Origin: Sulfitobacter sp. 20_GPM-1509m
GTDB taxonomy: Bacteria > Pseudomonadota > Alphaproteobacteria > Rhodobacterales > Rhodobacteraceae
Assembly (NCBI RefSeq): GCF_000620505.1
Contig: NZ_JIBC01000014.1
Location: forward strand, 1-64,000
DNA length: 64,000 nt
Direction of reading: 5' to 3'
The notes beneath the pieces are model-generated. The model saw only the letters and a program-made list of their open reading frames with translations, did no database searches and was not told the DNA's origin. The first letter of the stretch is position 1. Each line of letters starts with the position of its first letter. The position numbers and the translations under genes are program-made. Positions 41,498 to 49,845 of this stretch are shown one piece after another.

Positions 41498-43183
41498 TTA
41501 GTCCGCTGTGCGCGGCGGCGGTGTCCGGTAGGGGCCCGTTGCCTCGAACGCGCAGGCGTAGGACAGCAGGCTGTTGTCGTCATAGGCGCGCCCGGCAAAG
41601 GTCAGGCCCACAGGCATCCGGGTGTCGGCCATGGTTCCCATGGGCACGCTTACTGTCGGAATACCCAGGTGCCGGATCGCTAGGTTGCCATTGGCCACCC
41701 AGACCCCGTTGCGCCACGCCAGATCGGCAGAGGCGGGATTGGTGTCGGCATCCGCAGGCCCCACATCGGCGACGGTGGGAAAGACCACCGCATCAAGGCC
41801 AAGGCGCTCCATCCAGTCCTCAAGGTCGATGCGCCGCGTGTCTTCCAGCCCTTGCAGACCTTCGGGGAGTGTGGGGATGGTGGTGAAATCATCGACGGGA
41901 TGCGCGCGGGCGTGGGCGGGATAATGCGCGATGTCGTCGTCAAAACCGGTGTAGCGGTCGGGCAGGCTGCCCTTTGGCGCGGGAAAGATCTGTGCGCCGT
42001 CCACATCCGCAAGGCGGCTCAGGGACGGATCACCATTGGCGCGCAAAAAGTCGTCCCACCCCCAGACAGACAGGTCGACGATTTCACGCTTAAGGTAATC
42101 TGCCGACACCAGCCCGCGCGTGTGGATCTTGGGCGCGCCGGGCCGGTCGCCTTCGTAATTCGTGATGACGGGAAAGTCGACGATGACCACCTCGGCCTCC
42201 GCCTGTTCCAGTGCGCTGCGCGCCTGTTCCCACAGGGCAATCACCGACGCGCGTGTTTCGATGCGCTGGCCGGTGGGGCCGCCGATGCCTGCATCCTCGG
42301 CCGTGCCCGCCTTGGGGTCGGCGTTGATATACATCGCAGGCACGCCAAAACGTTTGCCGCGCAGCGAGGTCCCCGCCAGCGCCGCATAGGACGCAGGCCG
42401 CACATCGGATGCACGGGGCAGGCGCAGCCACGGTTGCGCGCGCCAGAAGTCGCCGCGTGTTTCGGGGTCGTCTGCCACGACCACGTCCAGCACCTCGAAC
42501 AGGTCCGCCATGGTGCGCGTGTGCGGAACAACAACGTCCATGGTCGGCACCAGCGGCCAGTTGCCCCGAACCGAGATCACGCCGCGGCTGGGCGTATAGG
42601 CGCAGAGCGCGTTGTTCGACGCAGGCGCGCGTCCGCTGGACCATGTTTCCTCGCCCAGACCGAAGGCGGCAAAGCTGGCGGTGGTCGCGGTGCCTGATCC
42701 GTTGGACGAACCAGAGGCAAAGGCGGCTGTCAGGTAGTCGGCATTATAGGGCGATTCCGCGCGACCATAGACGCCGCGCTGCATCCCGCCATTGGCCATG
42801 GGTGGCATGTTGGTCAGACCGATCAGCACCGCGCCGGCCTCGCGCAGCTGCGCGATGGCAAAGGCGTCGTCGTTGGCCTCCAGATCGGCAAAGGCGGGCG
42901 AGCCTGCAGCGACGGTCAACCCCTTGGCCTTGTAGCTGTCCTTGGCCGTGTAGGGGATGCCATCCAGCGGCCCGCGTGTCTGCCCAGCGGCGCGTCGCGC
43001 ATCCGAAGCCGCGGCGTCGGACAGCGCATCGGGGTTCAGCACCGGCACCGCGTTCAGGCAAGGGCCGCTGCGGTCAAAGCGCGCGATACGGTCCAGGTAG
43101 GTTTCAACCAGCGCGACGCTGGTGGTTTCACCTGTCTCCAACGCGGTGCGCAGGTCGGCGATTGTGGCCTCGACGACGTTCAT
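41498..43183 (-). CDS. Amidase-signature-family hydrolase
   Basis: A 561-residue enzyme of the amidase signature family. The catalytic lysine is in DGIPYTAKDSYKAKG; the serine-rich region AFASGSSNGSGTATTASFAA and LGEETWSSGRAPASNN supplies the two serines of the Ser-cisSer-Lys triad. The ATG at 43183 overlaps the stop of the agmatine-deiminase gene (ATGA), so the two are translated together. In the usual agmatine route N-carbamoylputrescine is cleaved by the nitrilase-type AguB, absent here; this amidase may replace it or act on another amide. Confidence 0.85.
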   Translation of the reverse strand: MNVVEATIADLRTALETGETTSVALVETYLDRIARFDRSGPCLNAVPVLNPDALSDAAASDARRAAGQTRGPLDGIPYTAKDSYKAKGLTVAAGSPAFADLEANDDAFAIAQLREAGAVLIGLTNMPPMANGGMQRGVYGRAESPYNADYLTAAFASGSSNGSGTATTASFAAFGLGEETWSSGRAPASNNALCAYTPSRGVISVRGNWPLVPTMDVVVPHTRTMADLFEVLDVVVADDPETRGDFWRAQPWLRLPRASDVRPASYAALAGTSLRGKRFGVPAMYINADPKAGTAEDAGIGGPTGQRIETRASVIALWEQARSALEQAEAEVVIVDFPVITNYEGDRPGAPKIHTRGLVSADYLKREIVDLSVWGWDDFLRANGDPSLSRLADVDGAQIFPAPKGSLPDRYTGFDDDIAHYPAHARAHPVDDFTTIPTLPEGLQGLEDTRRIDLEDWMERLGLDAVVFPTVADVGPADADTNPASADLAWRNGVWVANGNLAIRHLGIPTVSVPMGTMADTRMPVGLTFAGRAYDDNSLLSYACAFEATGPYRTPPPRTAD

Positions 43184-44211
43184 TGCGTGCGGGGTTTGGG
43201 CTGTTGCTGGGTGATGCAATGCACGCCACCGCCACGGGCAAACAGTTCGGTTGCATCGACACCCACGATCTCGCGGCCCGGATAGGCGGCGGCCAATATC
43301 TCTTGCGCCTGTGCGTCGGCGCGCGGCTCGTTGAAGGCGCAGGCAATGACCGCCTCGTTGATGACCAGATGGTTCACATAGCTCCAGTCGACAGGGCCGT
43401 GGGCGTCGGTCTGGGTTTCCGGCGCGGGCAGGTCGATGATCTCGAAGCTGCGGCCCTGGGCGTCGGTTTCCTGCGCCAGTTGCGCGCGGATGTCCTGCAT
43501 CACCTTATGGTCAGGATGGGCCGGGTCGCGCTGGTCGTGCAACAGGATCACGCCGGGCGACGGCATACAGGCGACAATGTCGACGTGCCCGCGCGTGCCA
43601 AAGGTTTCATAATCACGCTCAAGCCCGCGCGGCAGCCAGATCGCTTTGGTGGTGCCCAGCGTGCGCGCGATTTCCTCGGCCACGCGGGTGCGGTCGAGGT
43701 TGGGGTTGCGGCCGGGGTCCAGTTGCACGGTTTCGGTCAGCAGGATGGTGCCCTGACCGTCCACATGGATGCCGCCGCCTTCGTTCACCAGCAACGAGGG
43801 CACGACGGGGACACCTTCCAGATCGGCGATGAACCGCGCCAGATCACGGTCGTTGCCGCTGGCGGTCCAGTCGCCGCCACCCCAGCCGTTGAACACCCAG
43901 TCCACCGCCGCCAGCTTGCCGTCCGTGTCATGCACGAATGTCGGACCGGAATCGCGCATCCAGAAATCATCGATCGTGCGCTCGTGGATGGTGATTCCTG
44001 CCGACAACATCTGTTTGGCGCGCGCCATCTCGGTCGGGTCGACGACGATGGACACGGGCTGGAATTCAGCAATGGTGTTGGCCACATGGGCCCATGCGGC
44101 ATAGCCTGCCTCGCGTTCGGTCAGGGTTTCACCCAGCGTCTGCCCCTCGCGCGGGAAGGCCATCCAGATGCGATCCTGAGGGGCGGTTTCTGCGGGCATA
44201 AGCCAGGACAT
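43180..44211 (-). CDS. aguA: Agmatine deiminase-like enzyme
   Basis: A 343-residue enzyme of the porphyromonas-type peptidylarginine deiminase/agmatine deiminase family. It has DRIWMAFPREG, DDFWMRDSGPTFV, VNEGGGIHVDGQGTILLTE, RGHVDIVACM with the general-base histidine, and the nucleophilic cysteine in ARGGGVHCITQQQPK. AguA converts agmatine to N-carbamoylputrescine and ammonia. The start is MSWLMPAETAPQDRIWM at 44211, in a typical AguA position; in-frame codons upstream look unlikely. It is operonic with the amidase. Confidence 0.88.
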   Translation of the reverse strand: MSWLMPAETAPQDRIWMAFPREGQTLGETLTEREAGYAAWAHVANTIAEFQPVSIVVDPTEMARAKQMLSAGITIHERTIDDFWMRDSGPTFVHDTDGKLAAVDWVFNGWGGGDWTASGNDRDLARFIADLEGVPVVPSLLVNEGGGIHVDGQGTILLTETVQLDPGRNPNLDRTRVAEEIARTLGTTKAIWLPRGLERDYETFGTRGHVDIVACMPSPGVILLHDQRDPAHPDHKVMQDIRAQLAQETDAQGRSFEIIDLPAPETQTDAHGPVDWSYVNHLVINEAVIACAFNEPRADAQAQEILAAAYPGREIVGVDATELFARGGGVHCITQQQPKPRTQ

Positions 44212-44406
44212 GAGGCGGTTCCTTTGGTTCGGTGGCGGGGCTTGCAACAGCCGCCCGCGTGATCCCCGAGGTTAGACGGATTTCGCCGGAGTGTGTAAAG
44301 TCCCTTTGCACCATTTGCCACCAGCGCGGCCAATCACGGAACAGGGCGTTCCCTTTTGCCGTTCGCCGTGGTTCTGTCCGCGCGTAAACGAAAAGAGGTC
44401 AGTTGA

Positions 44407-45279
44407 ATGACAAAAGTCGGAATTATCGGCGTCGGGCTTATGGGGCACGGCATTGCAAAGAACATCCTGCAAAAGGGCTGGGACCTTGGCTTTTTGGACC
44501 ACGTCGGCAACCAGCCCACGGAAGATCTGGTCGCACTGGGGGGTGTCGCATGGGACAACGCGGCCAAGCTGGCGGAAACCTGTGATATCCTGCTGCTCTG
44601 TGTGACCGGCACGCCGCAGGTCGAGGATGTGCTGGTCGGCAGCGGTGCTGCACTTGCGGCCCTGCGTCCGGGGGCGGTGGTTGTTGATTGCTCGACCGCG
44701 ATCCCCAGTTCGACGCGTGCGCTGGCTGCACAAGTGCGCGAAAAAGGGTGCGATTTCGTTGATGCGGCCATGACCCGTACGCCCAAGGAAGCGGAAGAGG
44801 GACGGTTGAACCTGCTCGTTGGAGGGGAGGCCGCGACAATCGAACGGGTGCGGCCATTGTTCGACTGCTTTGCCGAGAACATCTTTGCCGCCGGTGGCGT
44901 CGGCAGCGGTCACCAATTGAAGCTGACGCACAATATCATCTCGCTGGGCACGGCGACGCTGATTGCCGAGGTGGCCGCCTGTGCCATCCAGGACGGCATG
45001 GACCCCGAGGCGATGGTCGATTGCCTGCGCAAGGGCGGTGCCGGCGGCGTCGCGTTGGAGCGGGTAGCCCCTTATATCCTGGAAGGCAGCACCGACGCGC
45101 TGCGCTTCTCGATCCAGAATGCGTTCAAGGACGCAGGCTACTACACGCAGATGGCCACGGAACTTGGCGCGGCCCGTTTGATGGCGCAGGCCGTGAACGA
45201 TACGCTGGCCGGGCTGGTCGAACGCGGCAACGGCGAGGCGTTTGTGCCGGAACAGGTGTCGTTGCTGCAAAAGCCGTAA
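44407..45279 (+). CDS. NAD(P)-dependent 3-hydroxyisobutyrate-dehydrogenase-family enzyme
   Basis: A 290-residue beta-hydroxyacid dehydrogenase. The Rossmann motif is VGIIGVGLMGHGIAKNIL; the substrate-binding block DAAMTRTPKEAEEGRLNLLVGG replaces the classic DAPVSGG; the catalytic lysine is in GSGHQLKLTHNII. Members reduce or oxidise 3-hydroxyisobutyrate, tartronate semialdehyde and related compounds. Following gene order, it is 45 bp upstream of a MaoC-like dehydratase in the same direction and may share a pathway with it. A ribosome site AAGAGGTC precedes the ATG. Confidence 0.85.
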   Translation: MTKVGIIGVGLMGHGIAKNILQKGWDLGFLDHVGNQPTEDLVALGGVAWDNAAKLAETCDILLLCVTGTPQVEDVLVGSGAALAALRPGAVVVDCSTAIPSSTRALAAQVREKGCDFVDAAMTRTPKEAEEGRLNLLVGGEAATIERVRPLFDCFAENIFAAGGVGSGHQLKLTHNIISLGTATLIAEVAACAIQDGMDPEAMVDCLRKGGAGGVALERVAPYILEGSTDALRFSIQNAFKDAGYYTQMATELGAARLMAQAVNDTLAGLVERGNGEAFVPEQVSLLQKP

Positions 45280-45324
45280 CGGGTGATCTGGTCTGACGGC
45301 TGTTTTGGCGGCAAAGGGGGAAAT

Positions 45325-46155
45325 ATGGACATTCAGCATCTGCGCAAGTGGATCGGGCGCACCGAGACACAATCCGAAGGGGTCACCCCGTCGCTGGTGC
45401 AGCGGTTCAACGCCACGTTCGACCGCGAGGGCGAGACGGGCGCGGGCAGCGCGGCGCCTCTGTTGGTGCATCTGTGTCTGGCGCCGCCCGCCGCCCCGAC
45501 ATCGCAACTGGGTCCTGACGGGCATCCGGCGCGCGGCGGCTTTTTGCCGCCCGTGCCCTTGCCTCGCCGGATGTGGGCAGGCGGGGCGTTCACCTTTCAT
45601 GACGTGATCCGCGTGGGCGAAACGGTCACCCGCACTTCAACCATTCAGGATGTGGTGGTGAAAGAGGGCCGCAGCGGCACCTTGTGCTTTGTGACCGTGG
45701 TCCACGAGATTGACAGCGACGGACGGGCGGTGCTGACAGAGCGGCAGGATATCGTGTATCGCGGGCCGGACCCTGAGGGTGCAGCGGCCAAAGCATTGCC
45801 TGCCGCACCGCATGGAGCGCACCGGGTGCAGGTCAATCCATCAGCGGCGCTGTTGTTCCGCTATTCGGCGCTGACTTTTAACGGTCATCGCATCCACTAT
45901 GACGCGCCCTATGTGCGCGACGAGGAAGGCTATCCGGGATTGATCGTTCATGGCCCGATGCAGGCGACGATGCTGGCGCAGTTCGCGGAAACCATAAAGG
46001 GCGCGCCACCCGCCCAATTTGATTTCCGCAGCCTGTCGCCGCTGTTCGATGATGCCGATTTCACCTTGAACGCGACCGTGGAAGGCGAGGGTCTGAGGTT
46101 GTGGACAGCCTATGTTGACGGCCCCGTGGCGATGGAAGCCACGGCGACGTGGTGA
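45325..46155 (+). CDS. MaoC/HTD2-type acyl-CoA (de)hydratase
   Basis: A 276-residue double-hotdog protein of the FAS1-like dehydratase group, similar in plan to mesaconyl-C4-CoA hydratase. The N-terminal half has LPRRMWAGGAFTFHDVIRVG; the C-terminal half RYSALTFNGHRIHYDAPYVR carries the hydratase motif with the catalytic aspartate/histidine, and GLIVHGPMQATML is conserved. It adds or removes water from a CoA ester. ATG 45325 follows AAAGGGGGA; a longer frame from 45283 overlaps the preceding intergenic DNA. Confidence 0.83.
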   Translation: MDIQHLRKWIGRTETQSEGVTPSLVQRFNATFDREGETGAGSAAPLLVHLCLAPPAAPTSQLGPDGHPARGGFLPPVPLPRRMWAGGAFTFHDVIRVGETVTRTSTIQDVVVKEGRSGTLCFVTVVHEIDSDGRAVLTERQDIVYRGPDPEGAAAKALPAAPHGAHRVQVNPSAALLFRYSALTFNGHRIHYDAPYVRDEEGYPGLIVHGPMQATMLAQFAETIKGAPPAQFDFRSLSPLFDDADFTLNATVEGEGLRLWTAYVDGPVAMEATATW

Positions 46156-46201
46156 GAGGGGAACGAAGCCTCAATCCCTGAAGCTTGCGGTTTCAGACGC
46201 A

Positions 46202-46597
46202 TTAGTCGCAAGCGGTCGCTTCAATTTCGAACAGCAGACCCGGAATCGCCAGACGGGTCACGCCGACAAGGGTCATGGGCGGAGCACTTTGCGCAGCCCC
46301 GAACCGCTGCCCCAGCACGTCGAAGTTCTTCAGCGCCTCATCCACATCCGTGGCGTATATCCCAAGGCGGGTAACATTGCTCAGGTCCATGCCTGCGGAG
46401 GTCAGAACCGCCTCAAGGTTCTCCAGTGCCAGGCCAATCTGGCCGCGCATGTCGCCGGGATGTTGCGGGTTTCCGTTCGCATCAACGGCGGTTTGACCGG
46501 CGCAGACGACCTGGCGGCTTGCGCCTTGGATGACCTCGGCCTGATTGTAACCCAGCTTTAGCGACCAGTCCCATGGATTGACGGCGGTACGTTGCAT
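46202..46597 (-). CDS. RidA-family protein
   Basis: A 131-residue protein with the RidA plan: VIQGASRQVVCAGQTAVDAN, DMRGQIGLALENLEAVLTSA and SAPPMTLVGVTRLAIPGLLF, ending EIEATA. The arginine of the active RidA site (GRPAR-type) is replaced by V-T-R-L, giving R about 118, so deaminase activity is plausible but uncertain. ATG 46597 has AAGGAGAAT just before it. It is divergent from the WYL regulator, with a palindrome between them. Confidence 0.85.
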   Translation of the reverse strand: MQRTAVNPWDWSLKLGYNQAEVIQGASRQVVCAGQTAVDANGNPQHPGDMRGQIGLALENLEAVLTSAGMDLSNVTRLGIYATDVDEALKNFDVLGQRFGAAQSAPPMTLVGVTRLAIPGLLFEIEATACD

Positions 46598-46642
46598 GAC
46601 AAAATTCTCCTTGTTGGGGGCAATGAAGAGTTTATGGAATTT

Positions 46643-46667
46643 AATGGTGCCAAAAGGTGTCACCATT
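46643..46667. promoter_or_regulatory. Putative operator between ridA and the WYL regulator
   Basis: AATGGTG and CACCATT are perfect seven-base arms around 11 bases. The repeat lies 18 bp upstream of the regulator start and 46 bp upstream of ridA, fitting control of both divergent genes by the WYL protein. Confidence 0.6.
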
Positions 46668-46684
46668 GATGCTATGCTGGTCAC

Positions 46685-47413
46685 ATGAACATTCGCACCC
46701 GTCATGACGCCATCGTGCGCAGCCTGCGCCGTTCCGGCACGGCAACGGTCGATGCGCTTGCCGTCGAGGTTGGCGCGTCGCGGCGCACGGTGTTGCGCGA
46801 CATCGCCGCCCTTCGCGATCAGGGATTTGTCATCCATTCCGAGCCTGGACGCGGGGGCGGCCTGCAACTTGATCCACAATCCATGCAGACCACGGCGCGC
46901 CTTGCCGTGGTCGAGGTCTTTGCCCTGCTGATCAGCGTCGCGGCAATGCGAGCGGCCGGGTTCCTCCCGTTTTCGGGGCTTGCGGATGCGGGCCTTGCCA
47001 AGATCGAAAAGACCCTGCCCGCAGAAAAGATACGCGACCTGCGCCGTTTTCTGGACTGCCTGCACGTGGGAAAACTGTCGCCGCTTCAGGACTTGTCAGA
47101 CATGGGGACGATCCACACCGATCTGTTGCCTGCTTTCGAAACGGCGTTCCTGGACCGTCGTCACCTGAAGTTTGGGTATCGTGACGCCAAGGGGCGACAG
47201 ACCTGCCGCGAAGTTGAACCACAGGCGATGCTGATCCTGCCGCCGCTGTGGTATCTGGTGGGTTGGGACCCTGCGCGCGCGGACTTCAGGCATTTCCGCA
47301 TGGACCGCATCAGTGCACCAACCGTCGTCGAGGGCACAAAGTTTCGGCAACGCCACGTGCCGTTTGAAAAAGACGTGTGCCCCTACAGCAGTTTGCTTCA
47401 ACGAAGCCCTTAA
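46685..47413 (+). CDS. HTH/WYL-domain transcriptional regulator (YafY type)
   Basis: A 242-residue protein. Residues 1-60 form a DeoR-like HTH (HDAIVRSLRRSGTATVDALA, then SRRTVLRDIAALRDQGF). Residues about 140-225 are a WYL domain, here with LPPLWYLVGWDPARADFRHF and the trailing MDRIS motif. WYL domains sense nucleotides or nucleic acids in some regulators. It probably controls the divergent ridA through the palindrome at 46643-46667. Confidence 0.87.
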   Translation: MNIRTRHDAIVRSLRRSGTATVDALAVEVGASRRTVLRDIAALRDQGFVIHSEPGRGGGLQLDPQSMQTTARLAVVEVFALLISVAAMRAAGFLPFSGLADAGLAKIEKTLPAEKIRDLRRFLDCLHVGKLSPLQDLSDMGTIHTDLLPAFETAFLDRRHLKFGYRDAKGRQTCREVEPQAMLILPPLWYLVGWDPARADFRHFRMDRISAPTVVEGTKFRQRHVPFEKDVCPYSSLLQRSP

Positions 47414-47525
47414 GCCGAGAGGCGATCCTGTTCTGGCAGGGACTGAAAAAGTGATTTGTGGTTTTCACCGGGGGGCAATTGACCACGCTCATGTCAAAGC
47501 CGTCTGACGTGCAATTTGGTGATAC

Positions 47526-47602
47526 TGGTCGGGCTGAGAGGATTCGAACCTCCGACCCCCTGCTCCCGAAGCAGGTGCGCTACCAGGCTGCGCTACAGCC
47601 CG
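47526..47602 (-). tRNA. tRNA-Pro (anticodon CGG)
   Basis: On the minus strand CGGGCTG...CAGCCCG forms the acceptor stem. The D arm is AGCGCAGCCTGGTAGCGC, the anticodon arm CCTGC-TTCGGGA-GCAGG places CGG at positions 34-36, and the T arm GGAGG-TTCGAAT-CCTCT is canonical. The 3' CCA is encoded (plus-strand TGG at 47526-47528). The length of 77 nt includes CCA. No integrase or attachment repeat is seen beside it. Confidence 0.97.
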
Positions 47603-47670
47603 ACCGTGAGGCCGCGAGGTAGCCTCTTTGCCCATATTTGGCAAGTCTGAATCGCCATCGGCACCTGAAA

Positions 47671-48567
47671 TCAGGGGCGGCGTGCGGCGATGGGAGGCGT
47701 GATGGCCGCGCCGGGTTTGGCGCCCGCCTCGCGGAAAACGATATACAACCCCGAGCCGATGATCAGCGCAGCACCCAACAGCGTCTGCCCTTTGGGGTAT
47801 TCGGAGAAGAACACGATGCCGAACAGTGTGCCCCAGATCAGCTGTGAATACTGCATCGGGGCAACCAGTGCCGCTTCGCCCCGTTTGAAGGCCTCGATCA
47901 TGCACAGCATGGCCACGAAGGAAAACAGCGCAACGATTGCCAGCCCGCCAAAGGCCGGCCCGCTGACCGGTTCAAAGGTGAACGGCATGACTGCACCCAG
48001 CAGCACGATGATGCCCAGCATCGGGTACAGGATCATCAGCGGCAGCCGTTCCGAGCCGCCGATGCGGCGGGATGAGATGTGGACCATCGCGTTGCCGATG
48101 GCCGAGGCCAGCGCCGCAGCATGGCCAATGTTCAGCGTGTTGGTGTCGGGACGCAGCACCACCAGCACGCCGGCCAGTCCCACCAGCACCGCCGTGGCAC
48201 GCCGCCAGCGCAGCACCTCGCCCAGCAGCGGGACCGCCAGCAGGGTGACCAACAGGGGTGCCGCAAACAGGATCGTATAGGCCTCGGCCAGCCGCAGAAC
48301 CAGAAACGCATAGAATGCGCCCAGCGTTGCCACCATCACCGCCACGACGCGGATCGCCATCCACAGCGGGTTGGCGGGACGCAGGGTGCCGGGGGTGGCG
48401 TCGCGGATCAACAGCAGGACGACATATGGCAGACCCAGCAGATAGGCAAAGAACGCGATCTGCACGGCGGGCAGCGTGTCGCCCAGCCATTTGATGATCG
48501 CATCATGAGCGGAATAGATCAGACAGCCCAGCAGGGCGATCAGGATGCCTTGGATATTGCGCGACAT
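47671..48567 (-). CDS. DMT-superfamily (EamA) transporter
   Basis: A 298-residue membrane protein with ten hydrophobic segments in two EamA repeats. Each repeat opens with the usual pattern (first GCLIYSAHDAIIKWLGDTLP; second VSGPAFGGLAIVALFSFVAM). It most likely exports metabolites or amino acids by proton exchange. The gene stands alone between tRNA-Pro and leuB. The substrate cannot be predicted. Confidence 0.9.
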   Translation of the reverse strand: MSRNIQGILIALLGCLIYSAHDAIIKWLGDTLPAVQIAFFAYLLGLPYVVLLLIRDATPGTLRPANPLWMAIRVVAVMVATLGAFYAFLVLRLAEAYTILFAAPLLVTLLAVPLLGEVLRWRRATAVLVGLAGVLVVLRPDTNTLNIGHAAALASAIGNAMVHISSRRIGGSERLPLMILYPMLGIIVLLGAVMPFTFEPVSGPAFGGLAIVALFSFVAMLCMIEAFKRGEAALVAPMQYSQLIWGTLFGIVFFSEYPKGQTLLGAALIIGSGLYIVFREAGAKPGAAITPPIAARRP

Positions 48568-48673
48568 GGGATGACCTCTTGGAACCTGCGTTCGGCTTGG
48601 CCGGATTCTCGGGGATCTTCAAGGGGTCGGATGCGTGCCCGCGCCGGATGGGCGGGCACGCAAGGGATTTCGC

Positions 48674-49780
48674 TTAGAGCGAGGCGTCGAGTGCTGCCAG
48701 AATGGCGTCGCCCATGCCGGTGGTCGAAACGGGTGTCACACCTTCTTCGCCCAGCAGGTCGGCAGTGCGCACACCATCGGCCAGTACCTTTTCAACGGCG
48801 GCTTCCAGACGGGCAGCTTCTTCGCCCTGATCAAAGCTGTAGCGCAGCGCCATGGCAAAGCTGAGGATGCAGGCGATCGGGTTTGCCTTGCCCTGACCCG
48901 CAATGTCGGGTGCCGAGCCGTGTACCGGTTCGTACAGCGCCTTGGGGCGGCCATCTGCGTTCGGTGCGCCCAGGCTGGCCGAGGGCAGCATGCCCAGGCT
49001 GCCGGTCAGCATCGCGGCGCAGTCGGACAGGATGTCACCGAACAGGTTGTCGGTCACGATCACATCGAACTGTTTGGGCGCACGCACCAGCTGCATCGCG
49101 CCGTTGTCGGCGTACATATGGGTCAGTTCGACATCGGGGTAATCGGTGTCGCGTACCTTTTGCACGACTTCACGCCACAGGATGCCGCTTTCCATCACGT
49201 TGGCCTTTTCCATCGAACAGACCTTGTTGTTGCGACGGCGGGCCAGTTCAAAGGCCGAGCGCGCAACGCGGTCGATCTCGGATTCGGTGTAGCGTTGCGT
49301 GTTGATGCCGACGCGTTCGTTGCCTTCTTCGAAGATGCCGCGCGGCTCGCCGAAATAGACGCCCGAGGTCAGTTCGCGCACGATCATGATGTCCAGACCG
49401 GCCACGATGTCCTTTTTCAGCGACGAGAAGTCGGCCAGCGCGTCAAAGCATTGCGCCGGGCGCAGGTTCGAGAACAGGTCCATTTCCTTGCGCAGGCGCA
49501 GCAGGCCACGCTCGGGTTTTACGCTGAAATCGAGGTTGTCGTATTTCGGCCCGCCCACGGCGCCCAGCAGGACGGCGTCGACTTGCAGGGCCTTGGCCAT
49601 CGTATCGTCGTGCAGCGGCGTGCCGTGCTTGTCATAGGCACAGCCGCCGACAAGGTCTTCTTCCACGTCAAAGGCCAGATCACGCTTGGCACCGAACCAG
49701 TCGATGATGCGTTTCACTTCGGTCATGACCTCCGGGCCAATGCCGTCCCCGGGAAGGATCAACAGGGAAGGGTTCGACAT
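48674..49780 (-). CDS. leuB: 3-isopropylmalate dehydrogenase
   Basis: A 368-residue enzyme of the third step of leucine synthesis, oxidising and decarboxylating 3-isopropylmalate with NAD. Motifs: [27 protein letters not shown] in the substrate loop, [24 protein letters not shown], and metal/cofactor region [20 protein letters not shown] then [20 protein letters not shown]. Length matches the family. GAGGAGAA precedes the ATG. leuD and leuC are 2.3 and 3.8 kb away in the same direction with three other genes between. Confidence 0.96.
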   Translation of the reverse strand: MSNPSLLILPGDGIGPEVMTEVKRIIDWFGAKRDLAFDVEEDLVGGCAYDKHGTPLHDDTMAKALQVDAVLLGAVGGPKYDNLDFSVKPERGLLRLRKEMDLFSNLRPAQCFDALADFSSLKKDIVAGLDIMIVRELTSGVYFGEPRGIFEEGNERVGINTQRYTESEIDRVARSAFELARRRNNKVCSMEKANVMESGILWREVVQKVRDTDYPDVELTHMYADNGAMQLVRAPKQFDVIVTDNLFGDILSDCAAMLTGSLGMLPSASLGAPNADGRPKALYEPVHGSAPDIAGQGKANPIACILSFAMALRYSFDQGEEAARLEAAVEKVLADGVRTADLLGEEGVTPVSTTGMGDAILAALDASL

Positions 49781-49845
49781 GGGTTTTCTCCTCGGAAAAT
49801 TGGGTTGAAAGGGGCGTAGCGCGACGGGTTGGAAGCGTCAAGTTG

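Noticed and set aside
42409-44262. 617-codon plus-strand frame opposite the amidase and agmatine deiminase
   Set aside because: Arg/Trp-rich antisense artefact; the minus-strand genes have complete catalytic motifs.
47526-47602. tRNA-Pro as an integration site for an island
   Set aside because: No integrase gene and no duplicated tRNA 3' end were seen, and both flanks carry ordinary backbone genes.
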